From assembly GCA_003999685.1 (NCBI GenBank), contig CP021225.1:62001-126000 (forward strand): DNA of 64,000 nucleotides. The letters run 5' to 3'. Positions 34,214-46,815 of the stretch are shown piece by piece. The position numbers and the translations under genes are program-made. The notes below the pieces were generated by a model. It saw nothing but the letters and a program-made list of their open reading frames with translations. It had not been told where the DNA came from and searched no databases. The DNA is from Taiwanofungus camphoratus (lineage: Eukaryota; Basidiomycota; Agaricomycetes; Polyporales; Taiwanofungaceae). Within the stretch, counting starts at the first letter, position 1, and every line of letters begins with the position of its first letter.

Positions 34214-36589
34214 GATGCGGTAATGGTGAGCGAGTAAGTTCGACTTTTCGTACACCTTGCTGAAAATGTTACTTGCCTATGTCTATGCATGATCGTCAGG
34301 TATATATATATCTTGACTTTGGTTGCGGCCCTGTGTATGTTATTGTCGATCTGACAGACTCCTTCCCATTACGGACGTTCCAACCGTCCCTTTACCGAGC
34401 GGAATACATGTTGACCAGTATTGCGTCTTACTACCTGTCTGTCTGTTCTCTTCCATCATTCTCCCGCATGTTAGACAGTGTTCCAAGGAAAGTCGAGCTT
34501 CACGAGCACGCTCTTCCACAATTCTATTTGACTGACATAACTCGTGTTGCAATGGCAAAAGTACGTTGTGCAATCAGAGTTCTTCACGAGCCAGTCTTGT
34601 CGCAATCGTGAGTTATTCCTGATCATTGCGACAATGACGGAAAACTGCTTACCTATAGTTCCACCCACGTCAAAGTTCTACAATCTGGTAGTCAACAATT
34701 CGACTGTCGTATTTTTCCGAGGTAACCTATACTGTACCGAACCCCACGTAATACCTTGTGGCAGGGCGCAACCAGGCGGTGCCTACGGTGAAAAGGAAAT
34801 GAGATGCACCATGGCCACGACACCATCACTACGGGAGCCTAGTAAGCGTAGTCATTGTGGGAGAATATGAGATATAGCAAGGAGACGGCAGTTGGGGATT
34901 GATAGTAGTGCGGCAGGAGTCTTGGTCAGGATCAGAGTCCCTCGCTGACGGCTCAAAATGCTGCGAACTGCATCACAGAAATAAGGAATAACACTAAGAA
35001 ATCGGAATAATCACATAGCTTTCCACTCGGACATTGTCCAAGGGATATGGTTAAGCAGGAATCCCTCCCCCCGTGGAAGTTTCCTACAAACCATATATGG
35101 AAGGTACTTCCATAATGGGAAGTATAGTTGCGGGCCTGCGTTAGTTGGCACGTGATCAGTATCACTAACCTGTCACAGTGTAACACTAGGAGTTACCTTA
35201 CCATATATGGCAGCATACCGGTATGTCTCGAAATTCAGGTAAGAGGCTCAGTTACAGTATCTATTACTCCGCCACAACCCCGCCACAAGCCTGAATATGC
35301 ATACCTGAGACATGCAATATAAGTACTAGGCAACTTCGCAAGTGTTCGACCACTCAAGGTCAAAATTAAGCCCTAGTACAATACGTATTCCAAAGGACGG
35401 TTCATAGGTGGATTCCTGGTTCGTACAAGTGGCGGACGTGGCGTTTCAGGCTCCGCCTTTCGCATCTGTGGCACCGGGAAAGTACTTAAATAACTAGCTT
35501 GTGAAGCATTCATTTTCTTCAATTCTTGTGTCACCAAGCCACAGCATAGCAGATTTTCCATACCGTCAGGCGAGTCGAAGACCCGGGGGCTGTTTTGATT
35601 TGGCACTCTAGACCGGCGTTCTGCTGAGAAGCGCGGTCATGCTCACAGAAGGTGATGCGAGACACATGTGTGCGCCCTCCTGGCCTCAGGTCACCGGACA
35701 CTTTTCCGCTTGTCGTGTTTCAATGTACAGCTCGCTACCTATAAAGCGACGCCTGCTCCCCGATGCTGAGCTTTCCTTTTTTTTATACCTTTCACAGGTC
35801 CTTGGCCGCAGGCTGTCGGACGTGGGGATCAGCTACGCCGCTGAATTTCAGTTGCGAAGCTCAGGAACTGCCAGACAGCTTGTGGATCGTGTGCCCGGTT
35901 GTGGCGAAGATCAGTCAAAAGACTACTTATAACGACCTGCACAGCCGTGCAACCTGCCTCGTTACCTGCATTCCGAGTCTGGCCCTTCACGCGTGCCGTA
36001 TCTTTCTGACGAATTGTGCCAGCTTTAGCCACTTCCTTCGCTGCTGCGTGATCTGAATGGACGGTGATGTCTCCGACCGGGGCCATTCACACGGAGTCGC
36101 GTGGAAGAGAAGATCACACGCGGGCTGGGTACATGGACTCTGCCGACGGTGATCTGACGAACAGTCGCAGCGCTCCAACTGTGCGGCCCAGTTCCTGTAG
36201 CAGCACCGCGAGTGCCAGAGTCGACACAGATGTGCCTGTCCCGTTCACGGCCAACGCTGAGATGGCTGAACATGGGCCGGCTGATCGCACGGGAAATGGC
36301 AGCGGATGCAAGCCGGGTTCGATCACGATCGACACAAGCAACGGTGCAGAGCCTAAGCTAAGGTGCGTGCTCTGTTCCTGGCATGTTCGCTTTTAAAGTC
36401 GCGTTTCTTCCATATTTCTATTTCTTTCCTTCCGTGCTTCGATTCGCGCGGGTTCAACCGCGTTGCAGCCCGCTCCACTTTACCTCGCCTTGGCACGCCT
36501 CGCGTGGGTCATATCTTGTATCTGATTCCGACGTATCTCCTGCATTCATATATCGACCTCGCTCCTCGTTCTCTTCCATACTTACGCTG
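34214..36589. other. Gene-poor stretch of 2.4 kb with a dispersed repeat
   Basis: It holds repeat R1 (about 35040-35260). A plus-strand ORF from about 36067 to 36396 (MSPTGAIHTESRGREDHTRA, Ser/Ala-rich) ends near a possible donor (ctaag|gtgcgt) and could be a 5' exon of the gene at 36590, but I cannot show it. Minus-strand ORFs in the same place are no better supported. Confidence 0.4.
35041..35260 (+). repeat. Dispersed repeat R1 (unknown class)
   Basis: Shares ordered blocks with the sequence at 49200-49500 read on the other strand: GGTTAAGCA, CC(T)CCCCCCGTGG, CCATATATGGAAGG, CTTCCATAATGGGA, GAGTTACCTTACCATATATG, GCAGCATACCG and AGTTACAGTAT. The shared palindrome CCATATATGG occurs twice. 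It is non-coding. It could be an old solo LTR or a MITE; the ends are not clear. Confidence 0.7.
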
Positions 36590-38489
36590 ATGGCTTTCTC
36601 GCCGTCCTCTAGGGTACCGGGTCCAACAATCAGCAGCCCTTCGAAGCTGCGAAAATCGCGCGACGACGAACTGCCGCCGCTCCCTGGAAGGGGCTCAACA
36701 CAGCCTGGCCTGTTTAAACGGTTCACGTCGAAGCTGCGCTCCCCCACCACACAACAGGACAATCCGTCGCTGCAGAAGCGCAATACTGCACTGCGACTGC
36801 CATCGCTGCCCAAGGCCCCGCAGCCGAGCACACTCCCCAACTCGTTCGTCTCGCCAGCCTCGCGCGAGGCAGCCCTACGTGCGCGGGGACTGATCCCGGC
36901 GGACCCGTTGCCTTTGAGCGAGCAGGAGCGCGAGCGGGACAAGCGATGCACGGTGCTCCTCGAAGAAAAGGTGGTGAACGAACAGACCGGCGATGGAGAG
37001 GAGACAGAGGCGAAGCGGATCAGAGAGGCATGGCTTGCGCGCAATCGCGAGGAGAGTCCCAGTGAACGAGGGCCGCCCGTGCCGAGTAAAGACCCGCCGT
37101 TGAGTCCTGCGGGCGACGTGACGGAGCGAGTCGCACGGTGGCTGCAGTCGTCATCGTCGTCGCCATCCCCAGTGCCCACTCTCACGAGTGGATCTCCGCG
37201 GCCGGCGAGGCCGACACATGGCAGGCGCACCACGGGATCGAGTGGGGACTTGTCGCATCTCGCGAAGGGCCCCGTACCGCCGTCTGCGTTCAAGCCGTGT
37301 AAAGAAAAATCCGTGCCTATCGTAGTCACGATCCCGTCCAGTCCAGAGCCGCACGAGACGCCCTCTCCAGCGATCACCGTGTCCACCCGAGGCTCGAGCT
37401 CGTCGGAATCTAGCGAACAGCAGCTCCAGCCTAGGCCTCTGCCAGAGACATCAGCCCGCGGGCGAAGTGCGGCCGTCTCCAACGTCCAGAGCTTGCAGTC
37501 CAAGGCGCCGGTGCGTCATACTGCCAGCGGGAGCACGGGAAGCCATAGCGAAGCGACGATGCGCACGCTACCGGCGCTCTCGCCCACGCGCACGACGTCG
37601 TCATCCGCGTTATCCCTCGCACCAGCTACTCCCACCACGGGGTCACACTTCTCTGGAAGCCAGAGCCAGAGTCGCACATTCCTAAAACCACAGCGGCCGA
37701 AAATCAAAATACCTGGATCTAATGCGCACACGCCATTGGCCGTTGCGCGGAATGATAAAAACGATGTTGCGGTGTTTGTGGAGAGCCCTGCGGAGGAGGA
37801 TGGGTCGTATGTCAAAATCGAATCCGGGTTAGATTCAGGCGATGAGAAGATCCCAGCGGCTCGGCCACGCCCACGACGTCCAGGCCAGCCCGCGAACAAA
37901 GAGCGGCGGACGTCGTTCGGGATCTTCATCAAGAAGGCGACGCCGGCCAGGGGCGAAGTGAGTCCACTTTTCCCTTCTTCCTGTCGCACCTTCCTCTCGT
38001 TCCTTGCAGTCTTCTCAGACGCGATTGACACCCGTTCTGACATGTTGATCATCCATCATTTATCACCTCTAGAATCCGCCACCGAAGCTGCCACGCGCGT
38101 CCAGCTCGATGAACAACCTCCGGCGCTCAATCGCAGGCACACTCTCGGCGCTGCGACCGAAGTCGGCGCTTGTCCCATCTGCATCTACGCCGGATGTCAC
38201 GGACAGCCGCCACACCCTTGCCACGTCGCGATTCTTCGACGCGTCACATTTGCCACCGCCTCCTTCCTTGATCCACCCGCCTTCGACCTTCCCCTACACT
38301 CGCCGAGCGGGTGGACAGGGCAGTATGTCCTCGGTAGCGAGTGATGGTCGAACAATGGGCGTCGGCTTGCGATCAAGGCAGGCGGTGAGCCCGACTATAC
38401 ATAACCGCGGAAGCATCTTGCTGGAAACGAGGCTCATCGAAGATGCGGAGAGCCGACGGCTGAGTGAGATGGCATTCTTGGATTACTGA
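36590..38489 (+). CDS. Hypothetical Ser/Pro/Arg-rich disordered protein
   Basis: Two exons (36590-37957, 38073-38489) and 594 residues with a canonical gtgagt...ctctag intron. The start is MAFSPSSRVPGPTISSPSKL. Possible short functional segments are GLFKRFTSKLRSP (basic amphipathic), the charged helix EEKVVNEQTGDGEETEAKRI, KPQRPKIKIPG, and KERRTSFGIFIKKATPARGE, which meets exon 2 at NPPPKLPRASSSMNNLRRSI. The C-terminal DAESRRLSEMAFLDY is conserved-looking. It is otherwise low-complexity with many SP/TP sites. The composition suggests a signalling or scaffolding protein; I do not recognise a family. The ORF is open upstream to 36383, so an earlier start or 5' exon is possible. Confidence 0.7.
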
Positions 38490-40478
38490 TCGCATCACCG
38501 CTCCTTACCGCTCTTGAGTTTTTATACTGTCGAACATTCTTCGTTGTGCTATGTTGCAATCATTTCGGATAAACGCCGGCCTTGTCGGCGACCTGTCGCT
38601 CTTTGTGTACCCTCACTATATTTTCTTGGGGCTTGTGCATTGGCATGGACTGTGATCTTGAACGGAATATTGATGTATAATACTCAACATAATTAGTTGC
38701 TCCTCCCATACATTCTTGAACCCTCGCCTCAAATGCGATGCCATGTATCTAGTAGTACTTACATGAAACAGCGAGACAGGATACCCTCTAAGCTGGGTGT
38801 GCGAGCTGAACTAAGACGCTTCCTATGGTGGTTTATACCGCCGTTTTCTCGTATGAATTACAATGATGATGTTAGTACACTGCTTCAGACACTCGGAAGT
38901 ACTATTATATAAGAAGGCTCGGTATGTAACTTACTAGGAACGCTTTTGATAGTTGCTTGACGGTTTCGGTTTTCGTCTTTGTTTGTTCTCAGGGAAGTTG
39001 TCTTGAATATAATCACTGTCACTCGGCAGGCTCTAGGATAGGTATATGTGAACCACAACCGTTGGGAGCGACGAGGGGACCTTCCCTTGTCTGACGGACA
39101 TCCCCAGGTAGGGATACGAATCACACACCATCCACAGATGTTCAGTACATATTCTTGCAACTTCTCCGTTCACGTTGACCACTGGCCGTGACCCTTCCTG
39201 GCGGGGTGTTTCCACGAGTTTCCCGTGTGTGCCCGGAATCAGTAACTGTATTTCTTCCGTTGAGCTATTGTCGTGAGAGGCTGAGAGCCATAGCCTATCG
39301 TATGGCAGCAGTTCTCTGTAAGTTTTGTGACATCCCACGAACTCTTCGACTCAATCCTATGGTGTCCGCAGCCCATGATCCTGAGACATATAATGCTTCC
39401 ATCGAAAGGAACGGCTTCGTTTTCGACCTTTGGTTTGCGGAAGTTCCGGTGCTGTCCTAGACTGGCGGCTGCCGGTCCTATGTTAGAGGGGTGGCGTCTT
39501 ATATCCCGTCACAATGCTGAACAGATTCTTGTCTACAGATAGACACCCGTTCTCAATTTATATCAATTCACGGTGATTCGACACGAAGCAGCCGCCATCT
39601 GCTTGGGCTAGCATAGATATATCATCTTGTCTGCGAGCCGTTCACATTTGGGTGCTGAGACCAACAGGCAGAAAGATCTCATTGCGAAACCCCGTCTACA
39701 TCCAGCGCTGTATCTCACGAATGCCAGTAACAACGGTAGTTTTGACTTTCGACCACGTCGAAAGATGTCTTTGTTGCATTTATCGCTACCGTACGGGCTT
39801 CGTCTTGTCATTCGCGACATTGAGTCCCGCCCCGTCTCCTTCGCCTGGCTGTCTTCGTACCTTGTAGCTGTGGTTATGGATCATTTCATAAACCTAACTG
39901 ATGTTTCAAACTATAATGCTTCCATCTTATCACAGCCGATCTCGAAAGGGCCAGAATATGGTCCCACTTCGTTGAATGGCAGTTTGCGAACTAACAATTC
40001 GCCCTAACGGGTGTCTAAGACTTTCGTCGCATAAGTTCGTCCTCGGATTGTTGTTTCAAGTGTTGCACATGCCGCCGGATCCGGATGTGCTGTGATGTTG
40101 TACTATCCAAATGTACAACAGTACAAACCACCGGTGGACTATATATGTAAAGTGGGTCTAGAAGTACAAACAAAATACGAGGGACTGCAAAGACGACAGC
40201 CAGAACATTTTACAGGGAGAAAACGAGACACAATGCAGGGACACGGGGAAGGATTGATGATGCGATACTACACTTGATGATACAGCGATCATACAGGATG
40301 CCAGGATGCGGAGCGGGGACTGGAGGACATACCAACAGAAGGGGGGGACTGGATGCAGTCCGTAGGGTATCATAACAGATGAAGAGCACGAAACCGACGT
40401 GGAGGTAGGCCCTCGGAGGCACATGGGAGGTGCATACGCTCAGCTGGCCAATCGCACAAAAGGAGGCAAAGAGGCCGG
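38490..40478. other. Gene-free stretch of 2 kb
   Basis: Between the convergent ends of the disordered protein and the phosphatase gene. Only short ORFs without motifs. Nothing repetitive recognised. Confidence 0.5.
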
Positions 40479-43400
40479 CTAGTGCAAATACTTTTCGTTG
40501 AGAGCATGCACCTCCTTTGCAAGGTATGGCCAGTTGAGGCTGCGCGCCAGTTCGCTTTTCAGCTTTTGTTCGTCGCCCCCTGAGCGCTCACGCGCCAACT
40601 TCACTTCCCAGCCGAGAAGGTTGTAAAGCAGCCGCATATTGGGCTGGATGAGCACCGATAGTCGGCGCGAGCGGACAATGAGGTATGCATCGACTAGGGG
40701 TAGCCCAAGGCGTTTCATCACATACGCGATCTAAACAACGCCAGGGGTCAACATGTTGTCAAAGTCTTGCACATGGGAGGATCACTCACGGTGACGGTGG
40801 CACTCCGCGAGACACCCACTCGACAGTGCACAAGCACCTTCCCGCCGTCCTCCCGTGCACGATCGATCCATTCACAGATCGGCTCGAGCTGTGGCTCAAG
40901 AGTGTCGATGCCATCGTCACATACGCCTTTGATGTCGAGCACCTTGATGCGGCCTTCGCGCTCCTCTATCCACAGCGACCCTTGCCCGTCTGGACCCTTG
41001 CCAGGCACGAAATGCGCACCTGGACCCGGGCTGGCACACGAAGGGGCAGACACAGAGGCTTCGATGTGGGGTGGCGGGACAAGGGCGCACTCGCCGACAG
41101 AGACGACGTGCGTGATCCCGAGCGCGTGGAGCATGTACGCATTTGAGGCGTGATTCCTGTCGCGCAGAATCGGACATCAGCACGGGCCGACACGAGTGAA
41201 CACGACGTGACAAACGGTGGAGGGGGAGGAGACAACGCAAATACGTACAGGTTCCCGAGATACAAGAACGGAAGCACGCGGCTGGGGAAGCTCCCATCGA
41301 ACCTTGGATCATTGAACCACACCTGATGGTCATTCAGGGACGGAAGACCTGCGAGCGGTAGCGGGAGCGTGCTCGCGCGCGGGCGTCCCGTCGGAGCTTG
41401 CAGCGTCTCGGCCACACTCGTGTCCAGATGCAGCGTCTCGGGATCCGATTCAGACTGACTCCGGAGGTGATAGCCAGCAGCGGGCGGCGCAGTAAACGAG
41501 ACCGACTTCACCGCAGGCTTGCCCGCAGGCCGCGCCCACTCTAGCTTGATCTGGCTCTCGATCTCGCCCTCGCTGCTGCTCTCCACCGGGCTCTCGCTGA
41601 GCGCCTCGCCTAGCACCCTTCCACCATCCCGGCCGACCAGCTGTCCCCGAGCCGCACGATCGCGCTCGAGCCGCGCCTCGACGCGCCGGAGCACGCCGAC
41701 GTCGGCGGGGTACACGAAGAACGAGCGGCGCTTCTCGACCTGGAGCGCGAGGTACGCCTCGGGGAGCGCGAGCCCGCGTAGCGCCATCAAGAGGCAGAGC
41801 GCGAGCACCGAAGACTCGGTGTACCCGTCCGCGGAGTAGATGAGGACCTTCGCGGGGCGCGTGCGGAGCGGCGGCTGGGGATCGGGCTGGGGCTTGGCGT
41901 GCGACAACGACGGACTAGTTGCGATGGCAGAAGACGCGGAAGACGGCGGCGACGGCGGCGAAGAGGATGAAGGAGGCGAGGGCACGTACGACGCAGACGT
42001 CGACCGCACGCGCGTGTACGCAGACTGCGGTGAGGGCGGGGACGGGGGGAAGAACGACGCGGGGAACGCGCTCGGGGGTGGGAGGGAGCTCGGGCCGAAC
42101 CCGGCGCCCGACGCCGAGCCCCGACGCTCCCCGAACGCACTCACAGAGGCAGGGGCAGAGGCAGGGACACGAGGCGCGAGCTGCGCGCGGGCGTCGGCCA
42201 GGGTGAGCGCCTCGGGAGGATGGAGGAGACGCTCGAGGAAGGCTATAAAGGGCAGGAGTGCGTTGACGGTGCCCATGCTGGACGGTGGGGAGCTCGGGAA
42301 TGGGAGGTGGATCACGCCAGCGGCGTTAGGCGGGGGCCGCGGGGGGACGGTCACTTTGGAGGCCTCGTCGCCCGGGTGCGCGTCCCAATCCACGTCCGCG
42401 ATGCAACGCTCGACCCACCGGTGCTCGAGGGCGGCGTAATGCTCCTCGGCCGCGCGTATATGCGCGGCTGTCGGGAACGGCGCGTAATCGTGGCACTCAA
42501 TGCACACGTCGAATCCGAGCGCCCGCGCGGGGTCGTTCGTGCGCCAGTCGAACACCGAATCATCGTCCTCGTCGTCCTCTTCCGTGTAGGAGGATGAGGG
42601 CGATGGGTACGCGCGTGCGGGGGGCGGCCGCATGCGGATCCGGCGGTCCGGCGGGAGCGGCACGTCGCTCGAGTTGCCGAGAAAGACCTGGCCGAGCGCG
42701 GGCTCCCAGCGTGCAGCCGTCGTCGACCCGGAGAGCGCGTCCAGGTAGAGGTCGTCTGCGGCGACGGAGGGGCCCGCGACGGAGACGATCTCCGATGCTT
42801 GCGTGAGGTCGCGCATCTCCTCCTTCTCGCGGCGCGCAAAGTCGACCGTGTTCGCGCAGGGCCCCGCAGCGTCGTCGCTATCGCCATGCGCGTGCGCGTC
42901 CGTCCCGTCCGTGTGCGCGCGCGACGCATCCTCGACGCGCACGAGGAGATGCGGCAGCGCGCTGGTGAGCTCCGCGGGGGACGCATCGAGCACGAACACG
43001 TTGTACGCGACGAGTGCGGGGGCGGCCTGTGGGCAACGCACGCTGCGCTCTGTGTGCTTCGCCTCGACCGCGTTCTTGAACTTCTCCGCAAGCGCGAGCG
43101 CGGCCCGTGTGTTGCCCTTGGGCGAGTAGACGACGATGTCCGAGAGCGTCGCGTATATCGGCTGCGGATCGCCAGGTCAGTATATGAGCATGAACAGGGG
43201 CCCGGACGAGAACAGCGTATGGAGTGACGGAACGCGGTCTCACGGGGCACCGTAAATACATGTCAGGTGCCCGCCAGAGGCACGCCAAGCCAGCGTGCAC
43301 GGCGATCCGAAGTTACACCTCGCAAATGACGAGGGCTTCACGCAGGCAGCTAGCCGTCGTGCGGGAACAGCGGTGCGATTGCAGGCCCCGAGTGCGATTG

Positions 43401-44720
43401 AGACGGCGTGTAGGGCGCCGATCGCGACACGGCGAATATCATCTGCGTGGGTACATCTGACTGGCGTATCAGACGCCAAGGTGCCTGGGAGGCCCTCTGC
43501 ACAAAGCACAATCCCGCCGCACAGCCAGCGATCCTCGCCGAGCCGAACAGCGCATAGCAGACGCACCCACGCAAACGCCCCCATCCCGCAGTCGCGCCGC
43601 CCCCTGCACCGAGGCAGACGGAGGCATCGATCAGGTGGGCAGAGAGTTCACAGCAGGCATGATGTCACCCGACCCGGGGCGCCTGCAGCACACCCAATCG
43701 CCTGCCAAGCTGGCCAGACGCGCCACCTGCAACTGCCCAGCACGGCGCTGCTGGTGCAGGGTGCAGACTGCGGCCGGCGAGGCCCGGGAGGTGGAACCCG
43801 CACTGTATCTGCAGTCGCTATAGCCACCGACCGATAAGGCAAACTGGGGCACCAGAATCGAAGTAGATCCCTCGGGATGGGATGTGAGCCGTGAGACGCA
43901 GAACAGGGTTTAGGCGCATAGCAACGAATGCACTGCACGCGGGATATGCGCAAACGAGAGGGAGGAGACTCACCACCTGGATGCCAAAGTTGCGCAGGCT
44001 GATGCCGTCTGGGACGCGCGGCTCCACGAACACGCACGACGCAGACCCGTCCTCGTGTGCCCTGAGCTGGAGCAGCTCACGCGGGCGGAAGCTCGACGTG
44101 AGCACGGATGGTGGTGCAGGCAGCGGTGGTGGCGGTGATGGCGGATGCGCGTGCATGTGAGTGGGATTGTGCACGGGCAGAGGCGCGGACGACGCGGGCG
44201 GCCTGTCGAGGTGCGAGGGCGGCGGTGTCTTTGATCTGAGCGGGGGGCTTGGGGGCGGGCACCCGGGTACCTCCGGGCCTGAGATGCTGGGGTCGAGGTC
44301 CATGGGGACGTCGCTGTCGATGTCCATGGTGCCGAGCGACTCGAGCGAAGAGGCGGATGAGCAGTCATCGTCCTCGAGCTCCTCCTCGTCGTCGTCATCG
44401 TCGTATTCGTCCGTGTCTTCGTCGCTGTCGTCGCAGGCGACCCAGACGAGGCCGCGGAAGCGGGGAATGGCGCCGGGGGAGCGTGCTGCGGCGAAAAAGG
44501 CGTTCTGTGCTTCGTTATCGCCCTCGAGGCCGTGGAGGAACGGGAACAGGACGTGGTCGGGAGCGTGGGCGGTGAGGTAGTCGAGGTGGATGCGGGCAAA
44601 GTGGGGGGCGGAGAGGGCGCGGATGGGCTGGTGGGGGGCGGGGCGGGGCTGGAGGACGGGGAGGGCGAGGAGGAAGTCGGGTGGATAGGCGAGGCCGTGC
44701 GTGTGGTTGGGGTCGGACAT
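40479..44720 (-). CDS. Dual-specificity protein phosphatase, PPS1-like
   Basis: Large GC-rich gene, over 1000 residues. Exon 1 (44720-43974) starts MSDPNHTHGLAYPPDFLLAL, has an acidic run and ends PDGISLRNFGIQV. After an 812-nt intron the frame resumes PIYATLSDIVVYSPKGNTRA, matching the PPS1 family. A long Ser/Pro-rich middle follows, then KVLIYSADGYTESSVLALCL and the C-terminal catalytic domain: VWFNDPRFDGSFPSRVLPFL, YLGNLNHASNAYMLHALGIT and VHCRVGVSRSATVT (the HCx5R loop, near 40825). After the last intron come IAYVMKRLGLPLVDAYLIVR and LNEKYLH. It dephosphorylates Tyr and Ser/Thr; yeast Pps1 acts in S-phase and cell-cycle control. GC content is clearly above that of the neighbours, so antisense frames are also open; these are shadows. 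Confidence 0.9.
43162..43973 (-). other. 812-nt intron of the PPS1-like gene
   Basis: The donor GTGAGT and acceptor GATCCGCAG are clear and the flanking protein (FGIQV-PIYATLSD) is continuous in the family. The interior has frames open on both strands (e.g. 43295-43837 +) because of high GC, without motifs. It is more than ten times the usual intron size here. Confidence 0.75.
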
Positions 44721-44890
44721 GGCGGGGGGACACAGCGTGGGTGTTGTGATGGGGAAGAAGAAAGGAGGGCGGATACTTTGTTGGAAATGGATATGGACGA
44801 GTCCTAGCGTCCATATTGAAATGGCTCGATCGCCGATTTCGACTTATCTCCACGTGATCTGAGCCTCTTCTCTGTTCAGGCAGGGTCTGG

Positions 44891-46815
44891 CTGGACCCCC
44901 GAATATAAGTGGGGAGGCGACATCCCTCATCCGGATGAATTTTGAAATTTTGAGACCCCTAGACTAGGGGTAGTTTTTGGCCCAAAAGGCCTTGGATGCC
45001 TGGTGTCAGATCTGGGTGTTGGGCCTGTGATGGAGGCATAGTCCACATCCGGATGTCTGATAGTGATGTACTCAGCAGGCCTTTCATATCTGGGAGGTGA
45101 AAGTGTTTTAGTTCAGTCTTCACTCATCCTCAGGGAGCCTCAGAGGCCCCATACAGCAGAGCTGACAGATGCTTTCATTGGAACACCAAATACTGTGTAA
45201 TCTAATCATACACTACTTGTGTCTGGGGTGTATGGCATTGTTGTGCACCAGTCATGTTTGATTATTGGCAGAGGTATTGTTCATAGGCTATGTCTGACAA
45301 GCACCACACTGATGAAGTTGTCTGAGCAGTCCTTACATTCTACACTCAAGGTAAAGTGGCCACACATGCATGGCAACTCAACTTAAAAAATATCAGCTTA
45401 ATCTCATACCTGGTGGTTCAAGTGTACAAGCCAGCATTCTAAAATAGATTTCATGCAATTTTTCACAGCATCACCACTTTCCAAATGGTCACTTACACAC
45501 ACATTTTCTCAGATTAATTTCTCTGGCTTCTATCTGGTTCTTACCACTTAAGTACAGACAAGTGGACTTTTGACTTAGATCAAAGCAGCTTTGCAATATT
45601 CACAAAGCTCTGTGGGGCCATGGAACAAGTACTTGCTGCATTGAAGTTACTCTCTGCCACTCAAAAGCAAAAGAAATACAGGGCTGTAAAACCTGGAAGC
45701 AATATGGAAGAATGGGTCAGGGAGCAAATAAATAGATATTTCTGATCTTATTCTGTATCTACAGGTAGTGCTGCTGTGAGGTGAGATACCTCGAGCCTCA
45801 AGATGGGTTGAGATGGTTTGGCATTGATGCTGGTCACCTCAAGGTGACAACAACTTTGGGTCTACAGTCATCAGTTGTGCTAGAAGCAGTCACATTATGT
45901 TGACGTGTTGTGGTTTGCAACTAACTGAGTGCATCACAATTGATTGAGATATATCACAAAGGAGTTAAGGTGCAGTTATCTTTATAGCAACTTCACCTAT
46001 TCCCTTATAATTAGCTCCAGCCTTAAGTATACCAGGTTATACTTGAGGTATTGTCAATTCAGGCATCCACTGTTTTTTGCAAGTATGTTTCCTTATTGGG
46101 CAAGGAGAGGAACACATTACACTGATATAACCCTCTTGCTGGACAAGACAGAGGTGTTGAAGGTAGATATCTTAGCACATCAGGTAGACCATTGATTGTA
46201 TCTGAGCATACTATTGCTTCTCACATTGAATAGATTTTGTCTGTACCATATATAATGTGATCATAGAGTGTCTAATCTAATGTGTAAACTCCCTGTGCAT
46301 GCTTAGATAATAGAGTGTATTTGCAAGTTCAAAACCAATTAGACTGTTAATTTATTTGCTTATTTTTTCTTTCCTTTTTTGCTCAAATTCAAATCCATCT
46401 CACTTGGCAGTGATCTTGTCAATCCAGTCCATCATAGCTAGTTTTACCTTGAGATACCTTGAGGTGCATCTCAAGCACCTTGAGGTAGATGAGGTAGATT
46501 GCTTCCATGTGGTGAGATAAACTTCACCTCATGTCATGACAGCACTGTCTACAGGCAGAATTCAGAGAATGAGAATGCTAGAACAGACAATCTGTATGAA
46601 ACATTGAGCCTAAACAGGCTTGTTCTAGGTATCCAGATGAATTGGCACAAAATGGAGGCCTGGGGCCACTTTGAGGTGGCATCTGTATGAATTTTAGAAA
46701 AAAAGTGCGAGGCTATGAAAAATCCGAGTGTTTTGGGGCCAAAAAAATTGTACTGTTCAAGTGTTTTTGGTCAAAATTTGGCAGATTGGAACGTCGCCTA
46801 CATTCGGGGGTCCTG
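44891..46815. mobile_element. Non-autonomous DNA transposon, 1.9 kb, diverged terminal inverted repeats
   Basis: The left end CTGGACCCCCGAATATAAGT and the inverse of the right end CAGGACCCCCGAATGTAGGC match, and similarity continues inward for about 100 bp (GGCGACRTTCC, AAATTTTGA, TTTTTGGCCC, GATGCC). The direct repeat GTCTGGCTGG flanks both sides and overlaps the left terminus, so the exact target-duplication length is unclear. Inside there is no long ORF; composition is AT-richer than both neighbours. The motif ACCTTGAGRT and its inverse CTCAAGGT recur at 45790-45850 and 46445-46500. A partial MITE is nested at 46311. The superfamily is not determined. Confidence 0.75.
46311..46400 (+). mobile_element. 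MITE copy C (truncated, nested in the 1.9-kb element)
   Basis: It begins TAGAGTGTATTTGCAAGTTC and continues CAAAACCAATTAGACTGTTA, then a T/C-rich run and TTTTTTGCTCAAATTCAAAT, collinear with copy B at 13101. The right inverted repeat is not found, so the copy is decayed or truncated at its 3' side. Confidence 0.65.

Noticed and set aside
41840-42439. 199-codon antisense ORF in the phosphatase gene
   Set aside because: A GC-driven shadow of the real minus-strand exon, low-complexity Gly/Ala/Arg.
43295-43837. 180-codon plus-strand ORF inside the large phosphatase intron
   Set aside because: High GC removes stop codons in all frames; the product is Arg/Pro-rich without motifs.
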